DNA of 64,000 bases from contig CABYED010000002.1 in assembly GCA_902517815.1 (NCBI GenBank), positions 124,001 through 188,000 on the forward strand, in the 5' to 3' direction. The position numbers were made by a program, and so were the translations under genes. Positions 1 through 8,641 of this stretch are shown here, piece by piece. Every line of letters starts with the position of its first letter. Within the stretch, counting starts at the first letter, position 1. The DNA is from an uncultured SAR116 cluster alpha proteobacterium (lineage in GTDB: Bacteria; Pseudomonadota; Alphaproteobacteria; Puniceispirillales; Marisalimonadaceae). The notes under the pieces were generated by a model. The model ran no database searches. It had not been told where the DNA came from and was given only the letters and a program-made list of their open reading frames with translations.

Positions 1-1117
1 AGGCTTCCTGCCGGAACACTCGTCCAAATTCTGCCATACGAATTGGAAGGTCGCGATAGGACTTAACTCCATAATTATAAAGCTGAGCATTACCGGGGCA
101 ACTCATCGGTTTCAAAGCATAAGGGTTTGTTTCTTTTTCAACTTTGCTGTCGTCATTGATGATAAACATATTCTCACGATATTTGTCCCAGTGGCCAGAG
201 GCCTCCCAGAAACGCGAATCCAGCATTTGTGGTGTATTTACTTCGATGTAGTTATGATTGCGAACCTTGCGACGCATATAGGCAAGAAGTTCTGTATAAA
301 TTATCCAGCCTTTGTGGTGCCAGAATACCTGACCTGGCGCTTCATCCTGAAAATGGAATAGTTCCATTTCTTTGCCCACTTTACGGTGGTCGCGCTTTTC
401 TGCTTCCTCCAACTGATGTAAATGCGCATCAAGCTCTTCTTGAGTACGCCATGCCGTTCCATAAATCCTGCTGAGCATAGGCTTATTAGAATCGCCACGC
501 CAGTAAGCACCTGCAACTTTTGTCAGTTTGAATGCTGAGCCAATGTGGTTAGTGCTAGGCATATGTGGCCCACGGCATAAATCTAGCCATTCGCCTTGCC
601 TATAAATTGTGATCGTTTCATCTTTGGGAAGATCTTCAATGAGTTCTACCTTGAAGTGTTCCCCTTTATTTTTGAAAAATTCAATAGCTTCACTACGGCT
701 CCAGATCTCACGAGTGAAAGGCTGATTTTTTTCAATAATCTGACGCATTTTCTTTTCGATTTTGGGTAGGTCCTCAACTGAAAAAGGCTCTTCACGGTAG
801 AAATCATAGTAAAAACCATTTTCAATCGCAGGGCCGATTGTGACTTGAGTTCCTGGGAATAGTTTTTGTACAGCTTCAGCCATAACATGAGCCGCATCGT
901 GTCGGATCAGTTCCAAAGCCCGATCATCTTCTCGTTTGATGATATTCATCTTGCAATTTTTTTCTATAGGAAAAGATAAATCATGAAGCTGGTTGTCCAG
1001 ATCAGCTGCAATTGCGTTTTTGGCCAAGGATTTTGCAATACTTTGTGCTACCTCCATACATGTAGTTCTAGCAGGGAATTCGAGGGTATTACTATCGGGA
1101 AGTGTTATTGTAATCAT
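1..1117 (-). CDS. thrS: Threonyl-tRNA synthetase, N-terminal 372 residues (gene runs off the window start)
   Basis: Charges tRNA-Thr in the cytoplasm. I translated the minus strand from an ATG at 1117; the ORF track misses it because the stop lies outside the window. A TGS domain (about residues 1-60) is followed by the editing-domain HxxxH pair (HDAAH, H73 and H77, the E. coli numbers), the editing-site CRGPH motif, the class II motif KPMSCPGN and the start of motif 2 (GRVFRQE). The wording [19 protein letters not shown] is typical of alphaproteobacterial ThrRS. G+C is clearly higher (about 45% in sampled lines, some above 50%) than the roughly 30% around it, and codon choice differs (CTG, CGT, GGC rather than TTA, AGA, GGT). 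That suggests horizontal replacement, or less likely an assembly join. It is divergent from infC across a 611-nt spacer. Confidence 0.95.
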   Translation of the reverse strand, partial: MITITLPDSNTLEFPARTTCMEVAQSIAKSLAKNAIAADLDNQLHDLSFPIEKNCKMNIIKREDDRALELIRHDAAHVMAEAVQKLFPGTQVTIGPAIENGFYYDFYREEPFSVEDLPKIEKKMRQIIEKNQPFTREIWSRSEAIEFFKNKGEHFKVELIEDLPKDETITIYRQGEWLDLCRGPHMPSTNHIGSAFKLTKVAGAYWRGDSNKPMLSRIYGTAWRTQEELDAHLHQLEEAEKRDHRKVGKEMELFHFQDEAPGQVFWHHKGWIIYTELLAYMRRKVRNHNYIEVNTPQMLDSRFWEASGHWDKYRENMFIINDDSKVEKETNPYALKPMSCPGNAQLYNYGVKSYRDLPIRMAEFGRVFRQEA

Positions 1118-1728
1118 ATTACCGGATCTCTTTTTAACTGTTAAGGAGGGTATAAATTTTTAAAGTATGGATGTGGTAATTGTTTTTCATGATTTCTGAT
1201 AATTAAGGTTTTTTTGAAATTGTACTGATTGGCCGATATTCGCTAGCATAACGCCTAACGAGAGAATATCAGTAGTATTTTTTAGAGTTATATAGAACTG
1301 TAATTGGATTCTCATTATTCTTTATTTGTTTTTAGCTCATAAATAAGTTTATTGAAAAGATATCTAAGATTATAACACTTTGCATTTAGGTCAACAAAAA
1401 AACTTAAATCTATATATGTTGATATTACTTTGAATAAAGCTGAAATAGGAAATATGGTTGCCATAGAAACTGTAGATTAACTAAAAGTTGAAACTTAGTA
1501 CAAGTGGATTTTATGACCCAAGACTTGAGGCAATTAAGAGAAAAAAATAAAAATTTCTGAGTTTAAATAAATTTTTGAAAACTGAGAAATCTTCTCTTCC
1601 TGTATAATTTAATTAGTAAAATTGGAATTAATTGTTGCTTTGTTAACTAATTTTTTGAAATTTAATAACAAATTTCTATAAAATGTTGTATTAGTATTTG
1701 AAAATTTAACAATAAAGGAGATTTTCAT
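1118..1728. other. Divergent thrS/infC intergenic region (611 nt)
   Basis: No convincing gene in either direction; short ORFs lack ribosome binding sites. It must hold promoters for both divergent operons. The thrS-proximal part (to about 1270) has more G+C than the infC-proximal part, which is nearly all A/T. A TATAAT at 1603-1608 is the best -10-like hexamer for the infC operon, but I found no -35 at 16-18 nt, so no promoter is called. The infC ribosome binding site AAAGGAG lies at 1714-1720. Confidence 0.6.
1222..1274 (-). promoter_or_regulatory. Imperfect inverted repeat in the thrS leader
   Basis: GATATTC (1235-1241) pairs with GAATATC (1264-1270), and TACT (1222-1225) can extend the stem with AGTA (1271-1274) across an 8-nt bulge. 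It lies about 105-157 nt upstream of the thrS start, in the G+C-richer part of the spacer, so it may have come with thrS. In E. coli thrS is autoregulated through leader RNA structure that mimics tRNA; whether this hairpin does so is unknown. There is no T-tract directly after it in the thrS direction. Confidence 0.25.
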
Positions 1729-2262
1729 ATAGTTGGATTAAATAATACCACACCTAGTCAAGATGGACCTAGGATTAATGATTTAATTAGAGCTGACAGT
1801 GTGCGATGTATAGGAGCAGACGGGGAACAACTAGGTGTTATACCCATTAATGAAGCACTTAAGATAGCAGAAAATTTAAACCTAGATTTAGTAGAGATCC
1901 AACCAAATGTGGACCCACCTGTTTGTAAAATTCTTGATTATGGCAAGTTTAAATATGAAGCTCAAAAAAGAAAGAACGAGGCCAGAAAAAAACAAAAAAT
2001 TATTGATGTAAAAGAAATTAAATTAAGACCTAATATAGATAACAATGACTTTATTGTAAAAATGAAACAAGTTAAAAAATTCATTGAAAATGGTGATAAA
2101 GTTAAAATTACACTTAGGTTTAGAGGAAGAGAGATGGCTCATCAAACTTTGGGTGCCACTGTATTAGATAGAGTTAAAGAAGATACTGAAGAACTATGTA
2201 AAGTAGAGACATTACCTAAGTTAGAAGGAAGACAAATGGTAATGATATTAGCACCCAAATAG
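1729..2262 (+). CDS. infC: Translation initiation factor IF-3 (AUA start codon)
   Basis: IF-3 binds the 30S subunit, blocks premature 50S joining and rejects wrong start codons. The ORF track begins at GTG 1801, which would cut off the conserved N-terminal part ([13 protein letters not shown]). Reading back in frame, the only plausible start is ATA at 1729, eight nt after a strong AAAGGAG. That gives 177 aa, against 180 in E. coli. Both domains are present: the N-domain with [26 protein letters not shown] and the C-domain with [14 protein letters not shown] and [14 protein letters not shown] non-canonical start is a family trait (AUU in E. coli) that allows autoregulation, because IF-3 discriminates against such codons. 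It leads the rpmI-rplT-pheS-pheT group. Confidence 0.93.
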   Translation: MVGLNNTTPSQDGPRINDLIRADSVRCIGADGEQLGVIPINEALKIAENLNLDLVEIQPNVDPPVCKILDYGKFKYEAQKRKNEARKKQKIIDVKEIKLRPNIDNNDFIVKMKQVKKFIENGDKVKITLRFRGREMAHQTLGATVLDRVKEDTEELCKVETLPKLEGRQMVMILAPK

Positions 2263-2364
2263 TAAAGATAATGATATTTATAATTAAATTAAACTTTATG
2301 TTGCTAACTTTATTTAGCTTATGTATAAGCTTTGATAAATTATTTAAATTATTGAGAGAATATT

Positions 2365-2562
2365 ATGCCTAAACTAAAAACTAAGAGTGGCGCAAAAAAA
2401 AGATTTAGTCTTACTTCATCAGGCAAAGTCAAAGGTAGCCCAGCCTTTCTTAGTCATAACCTTCGTAAAAGATCTCAAAAAATGAAAAGACAAGCTCGTG
2501 GTACAATGATACTTAATGAATCCGATGCAAAAATTGTCAAGCAATTTATACCCTACGCTTAA
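2365..2562 (+). CDS. rpmI: 50S ribosomal protein L35
   Basis: Small basic protein of the large ribosomal subunit, 65 aa, the usual length. It begins [14 protein letters not shown] and contains the L35 signature [13 protein letters not shown]. It lies 102 nt after infC and 12 nt before rplT, the classic infC-rpmI-rplT order. AGAGAAT shortly upstream of the ATG is a weak Shine-Dalgarno. In other bacteria L20 and IF-3 regulate this operon at the translational level; I did not recognise a specific L20 leader structure in the 102-nt gap. Confidence 0.97.
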   Translation: MPKLKTKSGAKKRFSLTSSGKVKGSPAFLSHNLRKRSQKMKRQARGTMILNESDAKIVKQFIPYA

Positions 2563-2574
2563 AGGAGTTAATTA

Positions 2575-2931
2575 ATGGCTAGAGTAAAAAGAGGTGTTAC
2601 AACTCATGCTAGACACCAAAAAGTAATTAAAGCTGCGAAAGGTTATTATGGAGCTAGAAAAAATCTATTTACTGTAGCAACTCAGGCAGTTGAAAAAGCT
2701 AGCCAATATGCGTACAGGGATCGTAGAAATAAGAAACGTAATTTTAGAGGTCTTTGGATACAAAGAATTAATGCAGGGTCTCGTTTACATGGTTTAAATT
2801 ACTCTAGGTTTATGAATGGGCTTAAGTTAGCTGGCATAGAAATAGACAGAAAAATTTTATCAGATTTAGCTGTTTATGAACCACTAGCCTTTAAAGAATT
2901 AGTTTCAAAGGCCAAGTCCGCTTCTGCTTAA
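2575..2931 (+). CDS. rplT: 50S ribosomal protein L20
   Basis: Assembly protein of the large subunit, 118 aa as expected. It starts [16 protein letters not shown], followed by the family signature [10 protein letters not shown] and the core [20 protein letters not shown]. The AAAGGAG ribosome binding site upstream (about 2561-2567) overlaps the rpmI stop region, so the two genes are translated from the same message. It is followed by 67 nt of AT-rich spacer before pheS with no recognisable terminator, so read-through into pheST is likely. Confidence 0.98.
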   Translation: MARVKRGVTTHARHQKVIKAAKGYYGARKNLFTVATQAVEKASQYAYRDRRNKKRNFRGLWIQRINAGSRLHGLNYSRFMNGLKLAGIEIDRKILSDLAVYEPLAFKELVSKAKSASA

Positions 2932-2998
2932 TATTTTTAAATTTTCAATAAGTAATATAGATTATTGCAAATTCATTAAATTAGGTTTTTAATAAAAT

Positions 2999-4114
2999 AT
3001 GATTTCTGAACTAAAGGAAGATCTCCAAAACTTATTAAATAGTATTACAATAAGTATAAAAAATTCCAGATCATCATCTGAACTTGAAAATACTAGAGTT
3101 AATTCTTTGGGTAAAAAAGGTTCTATTACTGTATATTTAAAAAATATAAGAGATTATGATTTAGAAACAAAAAAAGAAATTGGTGCTTATTTGAATGATA
3201 TAAAGAGCCAAATAAATAAATTAATTCTAGATAAAAGAAATTTTTTTAAAAAAGAACATTTAAAAGATAAACTTAATTCAGAAAAAATAGATGTTTCTCT
3301 TACACCCTATGAGACTGAGATAGGTACCTTACATCCTCTTTCCAGAACAATTGAAGAATTATGTGCTATTTTTGCAGATATGGGTTTTTCTATTGTAGAT
3401 GGTCCTGATATTGAAAGTGATTATTATAACTTTACTGCATTGAATATCCCTGAAGAACACCCAGCACGTCAAGAGCATGATACGTTTTATCTTCAACCAG
3501 ATGTTAATGGACAAAGAAAAGTTTTAAGGACACATACAAGTCCGGTTCAGATTAGAACAATGGAAAAAATTGATCTAAAAAATTTTGATGAGATCAGGTA
3601 TATTATACCTGGAAGAACATACAGATCTGATCATGATGCGACACACTCTCCTATGTTTCATCAATGTGAAGGCCTAGTTCTTGGTAAAAATATTAATATG
3701 GGTCACTTAAAAGGATGTTTAATAGAATTTTGTAGAACTTATTTTAATGAAGACAATTTACCAGTTCGTTTTAGACCTAGCTATTTCCCTTTTACAGAAC
3801 CCTCAGCAGAAGTAGATATTGGTTGTAAAAAAGAAAATGATGGTAGCCTAGTAATAGGTGAGGGAGAAGATTGGTTAGAAATTTTGGGATCAGGCATGGT
3901 CCATCCTAGAGTTTTACAAGGTGTAGGAATAGATCCATCAAAATATCAAGGATTTGCATTTGGAATGGGTCTAGAAAGACTAACTATGTTAAAGTACGGA
4001 ATCCCTGACTTAAGACCTTTTTATGATAGTGATCTAAGATGGTTAAAACATTATGGATTTATACCTGTTGACAATCCAAGCTTACACTCTGGTTTGAATG
4101 GTGTCTTTTCATGA
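2999..4114 (+). CDS. pheS: Phenylalanyl-tRNA synthetase alpha subunit
   Basis: Catalytic subunit of the alpha2-beta2 PheRS. The 371-aa length is slightly above the usual 330-350. An N-terminal coiled-coil (about 1-90) that binds tRNA is followed by the class II core. Motifs include HPLSRTIEELCAIFADMGF (linker and motif 1), RTHTSPVQIRTM, the motif-2 region PGRTYRSDHDATHSPMFHQCEG, RPSYFPFTEPSAEVD, and the motif-3 stretch GFAFGMGLERLTMLKYGI. The start ATG has only a weak and distant AGG upstream. It overlaps pheT by 4 nt (ATGA), so the two subunits are translationally coupled. Confidence 0.97.
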   Translation: MISELKEDLQNLLNSITISIKNSRSSSELENTRVNSLGKKGSITVYLKNIRDYDLETKKEIGAYLNDIKSQINKLILDKRNFFKKEHLKDKLNSEKIDVSLTPYETEIGTLHPLSRTIEELCAIFADMGFSIVDGPDIESDYYNFTALNIPEEHPARQEHDTFYLQPDVNGQRKVLRTHTSPVQIRTMEKIDLKNFDEIRYIIPGRTYRSDHDATHSPMFHQCEGLVLGKNINMGHLKGCLIEFCRTYFNEDNLPVRFRPSYFPFTEPSAEVDIGCKKENDGSLVIGEGEDWLEILGSGMVHPRVLQGVGIDPSKYQGFAFGMGLERLTMLKYGIPDLRPFYDSDLRWLKHYGFIPVDNPSLHSGLNGVFS

Positions 4115-6513
4115 AATTTACATGGAAATGGTTACTAGATCATCTGGAAACTGATAAAATTTTATCAGAGATTTTAGAGGCACTCCCTAAACTTGGTTTA
4201 GAGGTTGCTTCAGTTGTTAATTTAGCTGAAGACCTAAAAAGTTTTATATCCGTCGAAATCATAGATGTAAAAAAACACCCAAATGCAGATAAACTTAATG
4301 TTTGTAAGGTCTTTGATGGGGAAAATACATTTGATGTTGTTTGTGGAGCCCCTAATGTCAAGTTAGGTATGAAAAGTGTTTTTGCAAATATAGGAACATT
4401 TATTCCAGGTCTAAATTTAAAATTAAAGAAAGGAAAAATTAGAGGAGAAGAATCCTTTGGCATGTTATGTTCAGAAAAAGAGTTAACTTTATCTGAAAAT
4501 CATAACGGTATCATCGAACTAGAAAGTTCATCTGAACTTGGTTTGTCAATTTCAGATATTATGGATTTAAATGACCCAATTATAGAAATTGAAATCACTC
4601 CTAATAGAGGTGATTGCTTAGGTGTAAGAGGTATTGCTAGAGATTTAGCAGCCGCTGGGATGGGAAATTTAAGGGATTTAGATATCATATTTAGTGAAGG
4701 TGAATTTGATAGTATTATTAATTGGCAAGTTGATTTGGATGAAAATGAAAAATATCTTTGTCCTAAGATTTTTGGGAGATCATTTACTAACCTAAAAAAT
4801 GGTGAATCTCCATCATGGCTTAAAAACAGATTAATAGCTGTTGATCAAAGACCAATAAGTTCTATTGTAGATATAACAAATTATATTATGATAGATATTG
4901 GAAGACCATTACATGCATATGATATAGAAAAGATTAAAGGTACAACTCTTAAAATTTCAAAATCAAAAAAAGGTGATAAGTTTTCTGCACTGAATGGAAA
5001 TACTTACGAGTTAGATGATAACATGCTTGTTATTTCTGATGAACAAAGTGTTGACGATTTAGCTGGTATAATGGGTGGAGAAAGAACAGGCGTTACTGAA
5101 AACACAACAAGAATGTTTTTAGAGGCAGCTATCTTTGACCCAGTTTCAATAGCGAACACTGGAAGAAAATTAAACTTAAATTCTGACGCAAGATATAGAT
5201 TTGAAAGAGGTTTAGATTATAACTCTCCAGAAACAGTAATGCATTATGCAGCGGCAATGTTCAATAAAATTTGTGGTGGAAAATTTAGCAAAATAGTCAA
5301 TTTTAAATTAGAACAAAAAGACAAAATAATTAAATTTAATCCAAAAATTATTTATCAACTAACAGGCGTTAAAATTGAAAATGAATTATCTAAATCAATT
5401 TTAGAAAAATTGGGTTTTAAAATTTTATCTCAAGATGATATTTGGGATATAACACCTCCTGGTTGGAGACCAGATATAGATGGTATCGCAGATATTGTTG
5501 AAGAAATCATCAGAATAAATGGGTATGACAATATACCTTCCATAAAATTATTAAGGAGTAATTATATTGCAAAGCCAGCAATGAGTATCAAGCATCGTCA
5601 AGCTTTTTTTGCTTCAAGAATACTAGCAAGTAGGGGCTATAATGAAGTAATTACTTTTTCATTTTTAAATAAGACAATGGCTGATCAATTCAATGGAGGT
5701 GAACTTGCTTTAAATCTAGTCAACCCTATTTCTTCAGAGTTGACGGATATGAGACCTTCAATTATTCCTAATTTGTTATTAGCAGTACAAAAGAATGTAA
5801 ATATAGGAGCTCAAGATCTTTCTTTTTTTGAAATTGGCCCAATTTTCAAAGGTGATAGTCCTAATGAGCAAATAAGCACGATTACCGGAATAAGATACGG
5901 TGACAAAATTAAAAAAGATTGGCAAAACCAAGCTGTCCAATTTGACTTCTATGATATTAAGCTTGATGTAATTAAGGCTTTGGATGCAATAGGAGTTCCT
6001 AAAAATAGTCTAAAAATTTTTCAAGATGCTCCAGGTTATTTTCATCCAGGTAGAAGTGCAGTTTTTAAAATTGGTCAAAATATTATAGCCAGTTTTGGTG
6101 AAATTCACCCTAAAATTGGAGATACATTTGGATTTAATAAATCAGCAATTGGTTTTGAAATATTTTACGAAAATATTCCATTGCCAAAACGAAATAAAAT
6201 TTCAAGACCAATGTTAAAAATTTCCAATTTGCAACCAGTAACAAGAGAGTTTGCATTTATAATCAATGAAGGAATAGAATCTGATAAAGTTTGTCAGGTT
6301 GCTAAATCCATTAACAAAGATTTAATAACAGAAGTGATAATACTTGATATATATAATGGTGAAAAAATTCCTCAAGATATGAAATCTGTTGCTATTAAAG
6401 TTACAATTCAACCTATCCAAGAAACACTAACTGATTCTGTATTAGAAGAAATAAGTGCTAACTTAATAAACGCTATTGAGAAAAAATTATCCGGCTCTTT
6501 AAGAGAAATTTAA
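4111..6513 (+). CDS. pheT: Phenylalanyl-tRNA synthetase beta subunit
   Basis: Structural and editing subunit of PheRS, 800 aa, full length. Visible in order: an N-terminal tRNA-binding EMAP/OB-like domain (about 40-150, with VKKHPNADKLNVCKVFDG and CGAPNVKLGMKS), the B3/B4 editing domain (AVDQRPISSIVDITNYIM, GRPLHAYD, DLAGIMGG), the B5 domain, a core domain (PNLLLAVQKNV, LSFFEIGPIFKG), and a C-terminal ferredoxin-fold anticodon-binding domain (LQPVTREFAFI). The start lies inside the pheS stop (ATGA). It is followed 20 nt later by a convergent tRNA-Thr gene, and no separate terminator is evident. Confidence 0.97.
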   Translation: MKFTWKWLLDHLETDKILSEILEALPKLGLEVASVVNLAEDLKSFISVEIIDVKKHPNADKLNVCKVFDGENTFDVVCGAPNVKLGMKSVFANIGTFIPGLNLKLKKGKIRGEESFGMLCSEKELTLSENHNGIIELESSSELGLSISDIMDLNDPIIEIEITPNRGDCLGVRGIARDLAAAGMGNLRDLDIIFSEGEFDSIINWQVDLDENEKYLCPKIFGRSFTNLKNGESPSWLKNRLIAVDQRPISSIVDITNYIMIDIGRPLHAYDIEKIKGTTLKISKSKKGDKFSALNGNTYELDDNMLVISDEQSVDDLAGIMGGERTGVTENTTRMFLEAAIFDPVSIANTGRKLNLNSDARYRFERGLDYNSPETVMHYAAAMFNKICGGKFSKIVNFKLEQKDKIIKFNPKIIYQLTGVKIENELSKSILEKLGFKILSQDDIWDITPPGWRPDIDGIADIVEEIIRINGYDNIPSIKLLRSNYIAKPAMSIKHRQAFFASRILASRGYNEVITFSFLNKTMADQFNGGELALNLVNPISSELTDMRPSIIPNLLLAVQKNVNIGAQDLSFFEIGPIFKGDSPNEQISTITGIRYGDKIKKDWQNQAVQFDFYDIKLDVIKALDAIGVPKNSLKIFQDAPGYFHPGRSAVFKIGQNIIASFGEIHPKIGDTFGFNKSAIGFEIFYENIPLPKRNKISRPMLKISNLQPVTREFAFIINEGIESDKVCQVAKSINKDLITEVIILDIYNGEKIPQDMKSVAIKVTIQPIQETLTDSVLEEISANLINAIEKKLSGSLREI

Positions 6514-6533
6514 TTAAACAATCTAAGTTTAAA

Positions 6534-6609
6534 TGGTGCCGCCAACTGGATTTGAACCAGTGACCTCGTCATTACCAATGACGCGCTCTACCGCTGGAGC
6601 TATGGCGGC
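6534..6609 (-). tRNA. tRNA-Thr (anticodon GGT)
   Basis: The minus strand folds as a complete cloverleaf of 76 nt including an encoded CCA. The acceptor stem GCCGCCA/TGGCGGC is perfect. The D arm is GCTC...GAGC. The anticodon stem CGTCA/TGACG closes the loop TTGGTAA (anticodon GGT, reading ACC and ACT). The T arm is ACTGG-TTCAAAT-CCAGT. It lies convergent to pheT and upstream of the small ORF before murA. It serves the same amino acid as the thrS at the window edge, but the two are not adjacent. Confidence 0.96.
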
Positions 6610-6723
6610 ACAATTTTATTTCTTAACTTAAATATGTTTTCATTAATGACAAGTATTTTTATGGATATATAGTAATAAATGTAGTTTAAACTAAATAACT
6701 AAAACTTGTAAGATTGTAAAAAC

Positions 6724-6897
6724 ATGACTAAAAAAAAAAGTGATAATGAAAATAATTTATCAGCTACTCTAAAAATAAATTTAAAGCTAAGAAAGAAACA
6801 GGCTTTAGAACGAGATGGCAATAAAATTACTGGAAAAAGGACGAACAAAATTGGTCAATCAAGACTTTTTATTAACAATGAAAAAAATGATTTTTAA
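6724..6897 (+). CDS. Small basic hypothetical protein (57 aa) upstream of murA
   Basis: Below the ORF-track cutoff; I translated it by hand. It starts MTKKKSDNENNLSATLKINL and is rich in Lys, Arg and Asn, with a central segment LKINLKLRKKQALERDG that could form an amphipathic basic helix. It ends 4 nt before the murA ATG, so it is probably co-transcribed and translationally coupled with murA. Similar tiny basic proteins with an L-x-x-N-L-x-x-R-K-x-Q-A motif sit near murA in other alphaproteobacteria as far as I recall, but I cannot name a family. Function unknown; nucleic-acid or ribosome binding is only a guess from charge. There is no clear Shine-Dalgarno. Confidence 0.55.
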   Translation: MTKKKSDNENNLSATLKINLKLRKKQALERDGNKITGKRTNKIGQSRLFINNEKNDF

Positions 6898-6901
6898 TTG
6901 A

Positions 6902-8179
6902 ATGAATAGTTTTACTAACAATAATACTGAAAAAATTTATATAACAGGTGAGCAAAAACTAACAGGAAGTGTTAATATTAGTGGAGCCAAAAATGCTGCT
7001 TTACCGCTAATGACGCTATCTTTAATTATTCATAAAGATTTTAATCTTTACAATGTTCCTGACTTGGCTGATACCAGATTAATGTCTAACTTGTTAATTG
7101 ATTTAGGTATTGAAATAAACTGGGAAAAAGGAAATTTAACCTTTAACGGAAGTCCAAGAAAAGATGAGGCGTCTTATGATTTAGTTAGGCAGATGAGGGC
7201 TTCAATTCTTGTTTTAGGACCTTTGTTAGCGTCAAAAGGTTCAGCAAAAGTTCCTCTTCCTGGTGGTTGCGCCATAGGCAGTAGGCCTATTGATTTACAT
7301 GTTATGGTAATGGAAGCGCTTGGAGCAAATGTTAAGTTTGATAGTGGTTTTATAATTAGTTCTTTAAGCAATGAAGGTTTAAAAGGTGGCGTTATTAATT
7401 TTCCTAAAGTTTCAGTAGGTGCTACTGAAAGTGCAATAATGACTGCTGTGTTGGCAAAAGGGCAAACCAAAATCTTTAATGCAGCAAGAGAACCGGAAGT
7501 TACTGATCTAGCAAATTGCTTAAATAAAGCAGGTGCAGATATTAAAGGTATAGGAACTGATATTTTAATAATTAATGGTGTTAAAGAATTGAACAAAGTT
7601 TCTCATTCAGTAGTTTCTGATAGAATAGAGGCAGCATCTTTTGCAATAGCATCTAGTATCACTATGGGTAACGTAGAAATAAATAATATTAATCCTAAAA
7701 ATTTAACTAAGTTTACAAATGTTCTTAAATTAACTGGCAGTAAAGTTGAAATTTTTGAAAATTCAATGAAAGTTTCTTGCTCACAAAGACCTAAAACTCA
7801 TAATGTGGAGACAGATCCCTATCCTGGATTTCCTACTGATTTACAAGCTCAATATATGGCGCTAATGGCTATAGCGAATGGAAAAACATTAATTAGAGAA
7901 ACTATTTTTGAAAATAGGTTTATGCACGTTCCTGAATTAATGAGAATGGGAGCAAAAATATTTGTTAATCAACAAGAAGCAGAAATCCAAGGAGTAAAAA
8001 AATTAAAAGGTGCTAAAGTGATGGCTTCAGATTTAAGAGCTTCTATGTGTTTGATACTTGCAGCGCTAGCTGCTTCTGGCACAAGTGAAATTGATGGTTT
8101 ATATCACTTAGATAGAGGATATGAAAATTTAGAAGATAAATTAGCAAACCTTGGCGCATTAATAAAAAGATCAAATTAA
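6902..8179 (+). CDS. murA: UDP-N-acetylglucosamine 1-carboxyvinyltransferase
   Basis: First committed step of peptidoglycan synthesis: transfers enolpyruvate from PEP to UDP-GlcNAc in the cytoplasm. At 425 aa it is full length. The substrate-binding Lys-Asn lies in GAKNAALPLM (about 29-38), and the catalytic loop PGGCAIGSRPIDLH carries the cysteine (C123) that fosfomycin alkylates. Also visible are the conserved DRIEAASF and EIDGLYHLDRGYE stretches near the C-terminus. Start: ATG four nt after the small basic ORF, without a strong Shine-Dalgarno, which supports coupling. It heads the conserved alphaproteobacterial murA-DUF2948-his-infA-maf string. Confidence 0.97.
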   Translation: MNSFTNNNTEKIYITGEQKLTGSVNISGAKNAALPLMTLSLIIHKDFNLYNVPDLADTRLMSNLLIDLGIEINWEKGNLTFNGSPRKDEASYDLVRQMRASILVLGPLLASKGSAKVPLPGGCAIGSRPIDLHVMVMEALGANVKFDSGFIISSLSNEGLKGGVINFPKVSVGATESAIMTAVLAKGQTKIFNAAREPEVTDLANCLNKAGADIKGIGTDILIINGVKELNKVSHSVVSDRIEAASFAIASSITMGNVEINNINPKNLTKFTNVLKLTGSKVEIFENSMKVSCSQRPKTHNVETDPYPGFPTDLQAQYMALMAIANGKTLIRETIFENRFMHVPELMRMGAKIFVNQQEAEIQGVKKLKGAKVMASDLRASMCLILAALAASGTSEIDGLYHLDRGYENLEDKLANLGALIKRSN

Positions 8180-8197
8180 TTATAGTAAAATTTTATA

Positions 8198-8623
8198 GTG
8201 AGTTTAATGTCTATTGAAAACAAAATCCGACTTAATGCTTTAAATAATGATGATTTAAAAATTTTCTCATTTCTTTGTCAAGATGCTATAATTTCTAAAG
8301 AAGAAATTTTTTATAACAAAACAAAAAAATTGTTTGTAGCTACACTTACAAGATATTGTTGGGAACAACAAAAATTAAATAATAACATTAATTATAGAGT
8401 TGTAACTGGTTTGCAAATTAGAAATGTTGATAATGTTGAATATATAAATTTTAAATCCAAAATATCTTTTTATAATTTATTAGCAATAACTTATGAAAAG
8501 GAAAATGTGATTCTTAATTTATCAATGTCTTCAAAAATAAAGTTAGATTGTAAGAAAATTAATGCTATTATTGAGGATATAGACATTCCCTGGCCAACTA
8601 AGTTAAAACCTTTACATAAATAA
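8198..8623 (+). CDS. DUF2948 family protein
   Basis: At 141 aa it matches the alphaproteobacterial DUF2948 family, recognised from the order RLNALNNDDLKIFSFLCQDAI near the N-terminus, FVATLTRYCWE in the middle and an ending with CKKINAIIEDIDIPWPTK. The family has no established biochemical role; it is tied to murA and hisD by conserved gene order. The track start is GTG 8198; ATG 8207 (MSIENKIRL) is equally possible, and neither has a convincing Shine-Dalgarno. It lies 18 nt after murA and 18 nt before hisG in one apparent transcription unit. Confidence 0.85.
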   Translation: MSLMSIENKIRLNALNNDDLKIFSFLCQDAIISKEEIFYNKTKKLFVATLTRYCWEQQKLNNNINYRVVTGLQIRNVDNVEYINFKSKISFYNLLAITYEKENVILNLSMSSKIKLDCKKINAIIEDIDIPWPTKLKPLHK

Positions 8624-8641
8624 TTTTGCGGGAAATAATTA

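Noticed and set aside
1603-1608. TATAAT as infC promoter
   Set aside because: No -35 hexamer at 16-18 nt; the nearest TTGAAA is 22 nt away.
1801-2262. GTG 1801 as infC start
   Set aside because: No ribosome binding site and it removes the conserved IF-3 N-terminus; ATA 1729 with AAAGGAG fits better.
6682-6693. TAGTTTAAACTA palindrome before the murA operon
   Set aside because: A 12-bp A/T-rich palindrome is likely by chance here, and no repeat of it was noticed.
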